From the NCBI GenBank assembly GCA_016789785.1, contig JAEUQE010000029.1:1-42273 (forward strand): 42,273 bases of DNA, in the 5' to 3' direction. The DNA is from Bryobacterales bacterium (GTDB taxonomy: Bacteria; Acidobacteriota; Terriglobia; Bryobacterales; Bryobacteraceae). Positions within the stretch are counted from its first letter, which is position 1; each line of letters begins with the position of its first letter. The notes beneath the pieces were generated by a model, which made no database searches, was not told the origin of the DNA, and worked only from the letters and a program-made list of their open reading frames with translations. Below, in pieces: positions 25,718-32,381 of this stretch. The position numbers were made by a program, and so were the translations under genes.

Positions 25718-26688
25718 TTCTTCTCTCCCGCTGTTTCCGATCCTTTGCGGATGATGGTGAGGTCGAGATTGCCGTTGCGATCGACGATCAGCTTACGGAT
25801 CCGAGGCAGCACCTGCTCCATGGTCTCCATATATAGCCGGCGGCCATTCACGCCCGCGGCCTTTTCGTACTCGGCGGCGACCTGTGTGAAGCGTGATGCG
25901 TCGCCAAGTGCCTCATTGATCTTCTTCTGCTTGTAGGCGGCGGAGGACTCGATCATCTGCTGTGCCCGGCCGCGAGCTCTCGGAATCACGTCGTTGGCAT
26001 GGCCTTGCGCTTCGTTGACGATGCGAGCGGAGTCGGCCCGCGCGCTGGCGACATCTCGAAATGCGTCGGCCGCTTCGGGTGGCGGCGCCGCGGACTCGAT
26101 ATTCACGCTGGCCAGCATCGCGCCACTGCGATAGTGGTTGAGCCGCTGCTGCGCCGATCCGCGAATCTCTTCCTGAACCGCGGCCTTTTCCGTGGTGAGA
26201 ACTGCGTCGACGGTGCGCCCGGCAATGCGGCGCGTCAGTTCAGCCTCGACGGCCGCTGCGATCAAACGCGAGACGTCTTCCGCGGTGTAGAGGTACTCGG
26301 CGGGGACGCTGACGGAATACTGGACCACCACACGAAGATGCAGAATGTTCTGATCGCCGGTGAGAAACTGCGAGAGCAATGGTTGTGTGCGGCCAAGCAC
26401 ATTGTCGGAAGGCGAGCCGCCGATGACGAGGCGCTGCAATTGCCGCACCTTGAGCTTCGTCACACGGTCAACCGGCCAGGGAAGACTCAGATGGATGCCC
26501 GGCGTGACGCGAGGTTCCACCACGCGGCCAAACCGTGTGACCACCGCCTGCTGATCGGCGGGAACCACATAGATCGACGTCAGAAGCCATAGCGCGAGAA
26601 GGCCCCATGCAAGGCGCCGCCGCAACGTGTGTGGCGGTTGAGCCTTGATGGGAGCGAGCAACTTCCTGTCGATATCGAGCAGGTTCAT
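25714..26688 (-). CDS. Second HflK-like SPFH protein
   Basis: A 324-aa SPFH/band-7 protein with a short cytoplasmic N terminus, one membrane helix (about 26-44), and an SPFH domain (ADQQAVVTRFGRVVEPRVTPG; the HflK-typical GIHLSLPWPVDRVTKL). A long helical region rich in Ala/Arg/Gln follows (AADAFRDVASARADSARIVN) and ends with YMETMEQVLPRIRKLIVDRN. E. coli HflK and HflC form a large cage on the outer face of the membrane around FtsH. Here the protein is an additional HflK beside HflC and the ATPase-fused HflK, so three SPFH subunits are co-encoded. The gene overlaps both neighbours by 4 nt. No ftsH gene is in the window. Confidence 0.9.
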   Translation of the reverse strand: MNLLDIDRKLLAPIKAQPPHTLRRRLAWGLLALWLLTSIYVVPADQQAVVTRFGRVVEPRVTPGIHLSLPWPVDRVTKLKVRQLQRLVIGGSPSDNVLGRTQPLLSQFLTGDQNILHLRVVVQYSVSVPAEYLYTAEDVSRLIAAAVEAELTRRIAGRTVDAVLTTEKAAVQEEIRGSAQQRLNHYRSGAMLASVNIESAAPPPEAADAFRDVASARADSARIVNEAQGHANDVIPRARGRAQQMIESSAAYKQKKINEALGDASRFTQVAAEYEKAAGVNGRRLYMETMEQVLPRIRKLIVDRNGNLDLTIIRKGSETAGEKK

Positions 26689-27572
26689 TGTGCCGTCTCG
26701 CCTCGCATCAGAACTTTCAACAACTCGGAGTCCGAACTGAGAATTGCCGTGGTCTTGTCGTCGAGAATCTTCTTGTAGGCCTCCAGTGTACGAAGTAGCT
26801 TGTAGAATCGCGGATTGCGCGAATAGGCCTGCGAATAGATCCGAGTGGACTCCGCATCTCCTTCGCCGCGGGTCTTTTCCGCATCCTTGTAGGCCAGGGA
26901 GAGGATCTCTTCCTTCTGACGGTCGGCGTCCGCGCGAATGCGCAACGCCTGTTCTTCACCCTCCGCGCGATACTGGCGTGCGATGCGTTCCCGCTCGGCA
27001 CGCATGCGTGCATAGACACTCTGCTTGTTCTGGTCGGGAAGATTGATGCGGCGGATGCGCACATCAACTACCTGAATGCCGTACTGCGCGAGCGCGCGTT
27101 GGTCGCTCTCCGTAGAGAGCTGATCGAGCATTTGCCGTGCGCGCACGGCTTCGGGATTCGGCGAGATCAGCGCGTCGAGATCATGCGTGCCCAGTGCGGC
27201 GGCAAGGCTCGACCATACGATGTCATGCAGCCGCATTTCCGCGGCCACGGGGTCGCCTACTGTCTCGATGAAGCGCTGCGGGTTGTGGATCCTCCAGGCA
27301 ACGTAGCTCTCGATGACGAGATTCTTCTTGTCGCGCGTGAGGAACTCGCTGGGACGCGGATTGTAGACGCGCAGCCGTTTGTCGAAATAGTTCGCCGTTT
27401 GGAAAAACCACTTGATATGGAGACCCGCGTCACTAATGGAATACACGGGGCGGCCGAACTGCGTGATGAGAACGAATTCAGTTTCGCGAACGGTGAACAA
27501 GGTTGTCCAGGCGAACAGGAGGAATAGCAGGACGCCGCCGGCTGGGAAATACTTGCGGTAACGTTCGATCAT
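26685..27572 (-). CDS. hflC: HflC-like SPFH protein
   Basis: A 295-aa HflC-type band-7 protein. A membrane helix (about 10-27) is followed by SPFH sequence (FTVRETEFVLITQFGRPVYS; GLHIKWFFQTANYFDKRLRV). The HflC-typical VRIRRINLPDQNKQSVYARM and the charged helix RAERERIARQYRAEGEEQAL follow, ending SRNPRFYKLLRTLEAYKKIL. It should pair with HflK subunits in a membrane cage on the extracytoplasmic face. It lies between the ATPase-HflK fusion and a second HflK, overlapping each by 4 nt, which supports a fixed stoichiometric assembly. Confidence 0.93.
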   Translation of the reverse strand: MIERYRKYFPAGGVLLFLLFAWTTLFTVRETEFVLITQFGRPVYSISDAGLHIKWFFQTANYFDKRLRVYNPRPSEFLTRDKKNLVIESYVAWRIHNPQRFIETVGDPVAAEMRLHDIVWSSLAAALGTHDLDALISPNPEAVRARQMLDQLSTESDQRALAQYGIQVVDVRIRRINLPDQNKQSVYARMRAERERIARQYRAEGEEQALRIRADADRQKEEILSLAYKDAEKTRGEGDAESTRIYSQAYSRNPRFYKLLRTLEAYKKILDDKTTAILSSDSELLKVLMRGETAQ

Positions 27573-30500
27573 TGTTCTTCCTCTCTCTGCGGACGGTTTG
27601 GCGCGCTGATCAGCGGCATCGCGGGAGGTGAGATCTCCACACCATCCTCCATCAACAACAAATGGCGCCGGCCCTTGCCGGAGTCGACGATCAGTTTGCG
27701 ACGGCCCGGAAGCACCTGCTCCATCGTCTCCAGATAGAGGCGCGTCTCCGTGGGTCCTGGCGCCGTGCGAAACGCGGCTTCGAATTGGACGAACTTGCTG
27801 GCGTCGCCCTCGGCTTCGTTCTTACGCTTCAACATGTATCCCTGAGCTTCCAGCAGCCGCGCCTGCGCATTGCCGCGAGCCAGTGCGATCTGTTCATTGC
27901 GGTAACCTTCGGCTTCGTTGATCAAGCGGTTCTTCTCTTCGAATGCGCCGGAAACATCGCGGAAGGCATCGACGACTTCAGTGGATGGATGCACGTCGAG
28001 CAGACGCACCTGGAGAATCTCCACGCCCGCCTTGTAGCCATCAAGGCGGGCCTGCATCTCTTTGCGAACCGCCTCTTCGATCCGCGCACGGCCGACCGTG
28101 AACACATCGTCCTGCGTGACCGTGGTAAGAACACTGTGCATCGCGGACTCGGCCGCGACCCGTACGGTGGCTTCGCCGTCGGCGAGTTCGAAGAGGTACT
28201 CGTCAGGACGTACCAGCCGGTAGTGCACGGCGGCGTTCACCTCCACCATGTTCTGATCGCCCGTGAGCACCAGCGCTTCTTCGGGCTTGCGCTGAAACCG
28301 CCCGGAGCGATGCTGTACATTCCATTCGTAGGCGGCCGGCTCGGTATCCGCGAACTCGGGCACGGACCGGTAACCGATTTCCAGAGCCCTTGCCTGGCGG
28401 GCTTGGACACGAGTGAGCTTCTCCACGGGCCAAGGGAGTTTGTAGTGAAGGCCGGGTTCGCGATGCGGAAGCACTTTGCGCCCGAAACGCTCAATCATGC
28501 CGATTTCGTGAGGCTGCACCGTGTAGAAGCCGTTCAGCATCAGCAGCACGGCGAGGGTGGCGATGACGGGGCGCTGCCAGCGTGTTCTCGCTTCCCAAAC
28601 GTGCTCCAGTTTGTGCCGGACGTCGATATGCTCCAACTTGTGTTTCAGCTTGTGCGTGTCGAGCCAGCCGAACCACTTGTACCAGCGCGTTTCCGATTTC
28701 TTCTTTTCGATCTGCAGCAGACGCAGTGAGTTCAGCATCACCAGCAGCGAGGAGATCTGATGCGTGAACGCAGCGCCGAGCGGGCCGAGAGTGCCTGTGG
28801 CACAGGCCAGAACGGCGGCGATGTTCACCACTCCGGCGAAGACAATGATGTTCTGCCACGTGATCTGCATGGCGCGCCGGCTCACCACGAAGAGGCGCGG
28901 GAGCTTATCGAGCGACTGCCCCATGTACACCACGTCGGCGGCTTCGGCGGTAATGTCCGTTGCGCCGGAAACCGCGATCCCGACGTGCGCGGCTGCAAGC
29001 GCGGGTGCATCATTGATGCCGTCGCCGGTCATGGCCACCGTTCGTCCTTGCGCCGTAAGCGTGCGGATGCGATCGAGCTTCTGCTCAGGCAGCAACTCCG
29101 CTTCGAGGTGCGGGATCTCGAGTTCCTTTGCGATGGCCTCGGCCGCGCGGCGGCGATCACCGGTCAGCATCACAATGTGATGGATGTCCATGTGGTGATC
29201 GAGATAGTGGATGGCTTTCTTGATGCCTTGCCGCAGGCGGTCACGAAGGAGGATCGCGCCGGCGAGCGTTGTGTCTTCGGCAACAAGCACGGCGGTCGCG
29301 CCGATTCGATCGGCTTCTTCCAGCGCCGCTGTTGGGATGCGGACGCCTGCTTCGGCGAGATAGGTTGCACTCCCGACGCGCAGGATGCGCCCGTTGTGAA
29401 CGGCCTCGGCGCCACGCCCGGGCAGAACGCGCGCATTCTCCACGAGCGGCAGGTCGATATTGCGGCTGTTCGCGGCGTCGACAATCACACGTGCCAGCAT
29501 GTGGCCGGAGCCTCGCTCGGCGGCGGCGGCAAGGGCAAGCACTTCAGTCTCACTGCGATCGGCCGGGAGAATCTGAATGATCTCGAACTTCCCTTCGGTC
29601 ACCGTGCCGGTCTTGTCGAAGACAACCGTGTCGACCTTCGCGGACTGCTGAATGATCGAACCGCCGCGAACCAGGATGCCGCGCCTCGCAAGTCCGCCCA
29701 TGGCCGCGACCATCGCGGTCGGCGTGGCGAGGATCAGCGCGCAGGGGCAGGCGACGATTAGTACGGCTACGGTGCGCAGCCAGTCGCGAGTGAAATAGTA
29801 GGTGGAAGCGGCGACGATCAGCAACGCCGGCAGGAAGTACTTCGCGTAGCGATCGGCCATGCGCTCCACGGGCGCCTGCTTGTCTTTCGCCTGCTCGACG
29901 AGCTTCACCACATGGGCAAGCGTCGTCTCCTGGCCTGCGCGAGTGACTTGGATCTCGATCAGACCGTTTCCATTCAGAGTGCCGGAAAAGACATCGCTGC
30001 CGGGCTGCTTGTCCTTAGGCAGCGATTCGCCGGTGACCGCACTCTCATCCACGCTGGAGTAACCGCTGACGACAACGCCGTCCGCCGTGATGCGCTCGCC
30101 GGCGCGTACCAGCACATGCTCGCCGATGTTGATATGGTCAACGTCGACCTCCACCTCCTGGCCGTCCCGAAGGACGCGGGCTTTCCGCGGAAGCTGCTCG
30201 ACGAACTTGCGGATCGCGGCATTGGTACGGCCTGCCGCGTACGTCTCCAGACCCTCGCCGACGAGGATGATGAACATCGCTTCGGCCGCGGCCAGATACT
30301 CACCTGCAGAGAGAGCCGCGATCACCGCGATGCAGATGGCGAGGTCGGCGGTGATCTCCTTGTCGAGGAGCGAGGAGATCGAGTTGTAGAAAATCCGGTA
30401 TCCCGAAAGGACGGTGACAATGGCCGCGGTGTCGATGCCGTAGACGGTCTTGAACACGCCGGTGACGTTGAGCAGCAGCAGCACGCCAACGCACGCCGCG

Positions 30501-30577
30501 TACACGTAATAGCGGATGCGATCGTGCATTTCCTGCTCCGGAGTCTGCCGCGTCTTCGGTCTGGCGACTTGATGCAT
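27569..30577 (-). CDS. P1B-type ATPase fused to HflK (SPFH)
   Basis: A 1002-aa fusion. Residues 1-627 are a heavy-metal-type P-ATPase without an N-terminal metal-binding HMA domain: helices 1-4 (about 25-110), actuator TGES at 182-185, CPC at 277-279, phosphorylation loop DKTGT at 321-325, GDGIND at 518-523, helices 7-8 at 570-625. The usual HP dipeptide of the nucleotide domain reads HM (359-360). Residues 638-662 are a His-rich linker. Then follow one membrane helix (669-685) and a complete HflK SPFH domain (GLHYKLPWPVEKLTRV; TETRLYLETMEQVLPGRRKL). The frame is open throughout, so the fusion is real in this sequence. The ATG at 30577 is used; ATG 30529 has a better ribosome site (GGAGCAGGAA) and removes 16 residues. 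It heads the six-gene run. Transported ion unknown. Confidence 0.92.
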   Translation of the reverse strand: MHQVARPKTRQTPEQEMHDRIRYYVYAACVGVLLLLNVTGVFKTVYGIDTAAIVTVLSGYRIFYNSISSLLDKEITADLAICIAVIAALSAGEYLAAAEAMFIILVGEGLETYAAGRTNAAIRKFVEQLPRKARVLRDGQEVEVDVDHINIGEHVLVRAGERITADGVVVSGYSSVDESAVTGESLPKDKQPGSDVFSGTLNGNGLIEIQVTRAGQETTLAHVVKLVEQAKDKQAPVERMADRYAKYFLPALLIVAASTYYFTRDWLRTVAVLIVACPCALILATPTAMVAAMGGLARRGILVRGGSIIQQSAKVDTVVFDKTGTVTEGKFEIIQILPADRSETEVLALAAAAERGSGHMLARVIVDAANSRNIDLPLVENARVLPGRGAEAVHNGRILRVGSATYLAEAGVRIPTAALEEADRIGATAVLVAEDTTLAGAILLRDRLRQGIKKAIHYLDHHMDIHHIVMLTGDRRRAAEAIAKELEIPHLEAELLPEQKLDRIRTLTAQGRTVAMTGDGINDAPALAAAHVGIAVSGATDITAEAADVVYMGQSLDKLPRLFVVSRRAMQITWQNIIVFAGVVNIAAVLACATGTLGPLGAAFTHQISSLLVMLNSLRLLQIEKKKSETRWYKWFGWLDTHKLKHKLEHIDVRHKLEHVWEARTRWQRPVIATLAVLLMLNGFYTVQPHEIGMIERFGRKVLPHREPGLHYKLPWPVEKLTRVQARQARALEIGYRSVPEFADTEPAAYEWNVQHRSGRFQRKPEEALVLTGDQNMVEVNAAVHYRLVRPDEYLFELADGEATVRVAAESAMHSVLTTVTQDDVFTVGRARIEEAVRKEMQARLDGYKAGVEILQVRLLDVHPSTEVVDAFRDVSGAFEEKNRLINEAEGYRNEQIALARGNAQARLLEAQGYMLKRKNEAEGDASKFVQFEAAFRTAPGPTETRLYLETMEQVLPGRRKLIVDSGKGRRHLLLMEDGVEISPPAMPLISAPNRPQREEEQ
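28592..28654 (-). other. His-rich linker between ATPase and HflK
   Basis: Residues 642-662 of the fusion hold five histidines (642, 646, 650, 655, 659) in an amphipathic helix, with an imperfect 9-residue repeat (KHKLEHIDV then RHKLEHVWE). By topology it lies in the cytoplasm between the last ATPase helix and the HflK anchor. Spacing i, i+4 is suited to metal binding; this is inference. Confidence 0.6.
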
Positions 30578-30588
30578 GAGAAACAAGC

Positions 30589-30594
30589 ATTATG
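30589..30594 (-). promoter_or_regulatory. Candidate extended -10 of the ATPase-HflK operon
   Basis: Minus-strand TGGCATAAT fits an extended -10 (TGn plus CATAAT). The predicted start would fall only a few bases before the ATG at 30577, giving a leaderless message, or about 50 nt before the ATG at 30529. No convincing -35. Confidence 0.35.
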
Positions 30595-30696
30595 CCACTT
30601 GAGGACGTGGCGGCTGTCATGCGGCGTGGAAGCAAGGGGTCACGGAGTGTCGTGATAGATTGTAGATCAGTGGACGGCACAACATTCGCCGGTTCC

Positions 30697-31686
30697 GTGC
30701 ATGCCAATGATCACGACCGCAATTTCAAGGAACTGCTGACGACGTTTTTCGTCGAGTTTCTTGCCTTGTTCTTTCCAAAACTGGCCGCAATGCTCGATCC
30801 GGATTCGATTGAGTTTCTTGGGCAGGAGTACTTCGTGGATCTCCCGGACGGCCAGCGCTATCTGGCCGACATTGTGGTGAAGGCGCGATTTGCCGGGAGC
30901 GACGCCTTCTTTTTGATTCACGTGGAGCATCAGAGCGATACGCCCGCGAAGTTCCCCGAACGAATGTTCCGGTACTTCATGGCGATGTATGAGCGGTATC
31001 GAGTGCCGGTGTATCCGATTGTCGTGTTTTCTCACGACAAGCCGGCCAAGCCTCAGCCGCGCGAGTTCCGCATGGCATTTCCCGATGGAGAAGTGCTTCG
31101 CTTTCGATACCACGTCGTTCAACTGAACCGGCTCTCCTGGCGCCGGTTCCTGACGTCGAGCAATCCCGTGGCATCCGCACTGATGGCTAAAATGAAGATG
31201 GCGGAGCGTGACAGGCCCAGGGTAAAGGCGCAGTGTCTGCGATTGATGGTGAAGCTGAGGCTGGATCCCGCCAGGCAGGAACTGATCGCGCAGTTCGTGG
31301 ACCGCTATCTGAATCTGACCGAGATCGAGGAGCGAAGATTCCGGCGTACGATCGAAAGGATGGATCTGCAGCCCGAGGAGAAGGAGAAAGTCGTGGAGTA
31401 CGTCACCAGTTGGGAGCAGCGCGGTGTCGAGAAGGGCATCGCAATCGGGATCGAGAAGGGCCGAAATGAAGGGATCGAGAAGGGCCGCAGTGAAGGCATT
31501 GAAAAGGGCCGCAGTGAAGGCATCGAGACACTGCAGGCCGTATTGCTCGACCTGATCGGAACGCGATTCGGACCGCCCTCGGACGCCACGATACGGCGCA
31601 TCCAGTCGATTCAATCGATGAACGATTTGCGCCAGCTTGCCCATTCTGTGATGCACGCCAGTTCGCTTTCCGAACTCGGGCTCTGA
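30697..31686 (+). CDS. Rpn family recombination-promoting nuclease / putative transposase
   Basis: A 329-aa PD-(D/E)xK-fold protein. N-terminal HDRNFKELLTTFFVEFLALFFP is the family hallmark, followed by the nuclease core (LADIVVKARF ... FLIHVEHQSDTPAKFPERMF). The HVEHQ segment supplies the acidic/Gln catalytic residues. The C-terminal part has a tandem GIEKGRSE repeat and a helical tail (TRFGPPSDATIRRIQSIQSM). Rpn proteins cut DNA and promote recombination in E. coli and are often present in multiple copies. The GTG at 30697 is my start because homologues begin close to HDR; earlier starts (30592, 30670) are possible but cross the presumed promoter of the divergent operon. Its role here is uncertain. 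Confidence 0.85.
   Translation: MHANDHDRNFKELLTTFFVEFLALFFPKLAAMLDPDSIEFLGQEYFVDLPDGQRYLADIVVKARFAGSDAFFLIHVEHQSDTPAKFPERMFRYFMAMYERYRVPVYPIVVFSHDKPAKPQPREFRMAFPDGEVLRFRYHVVQLNRLSWRRFLTSSNPVASALMAKMKMAERDRPRVKAQCLRLMVKLRLDPARQELIAQFVDRYLNLTEIEERRFRRTIERMDLQPEEKEKVVEYVTSWEQRGVEKGIAIGIEKGRNEGIEKGRSEGIEKGRSEGIETLQAVLLDLIGTRFGPPSDATIRRIQSIQSMNDLRQLAHSVMHASSLSELGL
31447..31527 (+). repeat. 24-bp in-frame tandem repeat in rpn
   Basis: Three consecutive 24-bp units (31447-31470, 31471-31494, 31495-31518), plus a 9-bp partial unit, encode GIEKGRNE / GIEKGRSE / GIEKGRSE / GIE. Units are near identical, and copy number can change without breaking the frame. Such charged repeats are common in Rpn-type proteins and form an extended helix. 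Confidence 0.85.
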
Positions 31687-31762
31687 GCGGCTTCGTGAAG
31701 TTTCGTAAACCTGCGCACCATTTTGCCCGAATCCGTGTTCTAAGTTACTGAGAGCCGTAGCA

Positions 31763-31778
31763 GCCCGGCCCGCCGGGC
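31763..31778. promoter_or_regulatory. 16-nt palindrome upstream of Spy-like gene
   Basis: GCCCGGC (31763-31769), 2-nt spacer, GCCGGGC (31772-31778): a perfect 7-bp inverted repeat 38 bp before the start codon. It may be an operator or a leader hairpin. No bound factor is known. Confidence 0.35.
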
Positions 31779-31816
31779 AGGGAAGCGGCCGCAACCGAGC
31801 ATAGGAGAATCGACAA

Positions 31817-32254
31817 ATGAAGAATCGAAGAGCGATCATGGCCGCAGCGCTTGTGGCCTTCGGGCTGGTGGCAACTGGCGTTACCGCGAACGCACAGGAG
31901 GGCCGCCGCCGGGGAGGCGAAGGCCGTGGAGAAGGCCGTGGCGAGCGGATGGCCGAGATGCGTGTGAATCGCATGAAGGAAGAGCTGAAGCTCTCCGACG
32001 AGCAAACCGCGAAAGTGAAAACCATTTTTGCTGACGAGCAGAAGCAGATGCTGGAACTTCGCGAGAAGCACAAGGTCGAGCAGGGACAGCAGCCATCGGA
32101 AGAGGCTCGCCAGGACATGATGAAGGTCCGCGGCAAGACCATGGACAGCCTGAAGGAAGTGCTCAGCGAAGATCAGATGAAGCAGTACACGAAGATGCAG
32201 CGAGAGATGATGCAGCGGGCCGGCGAAGGCAAAGGCCGCCGCAAGGGTAACTGA
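31817..32254 (+). CDS. Spy/CpxP-like periplasmic LTxxQ protein
   Basis: A 145-aa secreted helical protein. A signal peptide (residues 1-26, ANA-QE cleavage) is followed by a Gly/Arg-rich stretch (GRRRGGEGRGEGRGER). Two LTxxQ-like motifs are seen (LKLSDEQTAKVKTIF and LKEVLSEDQMKQY) in a four-helix arrangement. Spy/CpxP proteins are ATP-independent periplasmic chaperones or stress/metal sensors. AGGAG lies 11 nt before the ATG. The gene stands about 130 bp after the rpn gene and about 130 bp before the carboxypeptidase-regulatory protein gene, so it may be transcribed alone. Confidence 0.82.
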   Translation: MKNRRAIMAAALVAFGLVATGVTANAQEGRRRGGEGRGEGRGERMAEMRVNRMKEELKLSDEQTAKVKTIFADEQKQMLELREKHKVEQGQQPSEEARQDMMKVRGKTMDSLKEVLSEDQMKQYTKMQREMMQRAGEGKGRRKGN

Positions 32255-32299
32255 CCGCACTTCTCTCCACCGCGAGTTCCTACCGCAAGTTCCGGGGTG

Positions 32300-32325
32300 C
32301 GTAGTTAAGAAATGTGAAGACTACG
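32300..32325. repeat. Short inverted repeat upstream of the 589-aa secreted protein
   Basis: CGTAGT (32300-32305) pairs with ACTACG (32320-32325) around a 14-nt spacer. Low significance; possible operator. Confidence 0.25.
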
Positions 32326-32381
32326 TATCCCGGGCCCACCTGCCTACGTCTTCCAGATAGTCCGATTCACGGACTCCTCGA

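Noticed and set aside
28600..28720. ATPase-HflK junction as an assembly error joining two genes
   Set aside because: The frame is continuous, the linker reads as a plausible helix, topology fits, and downstream hflC/hflK genes match an HflK at this place. Read-level data would still be a useful check.
31447..31527. CRISPR-like array
   Set aside because: The repeats are contiguous, without spacers, in frame in a protein gene.
30667..32142. 491-residue minus-strand open frame
   Set aside because: Antisense to the Rpn and Spy-like genes; low-complexity Leu/Ser/His content and no domain.
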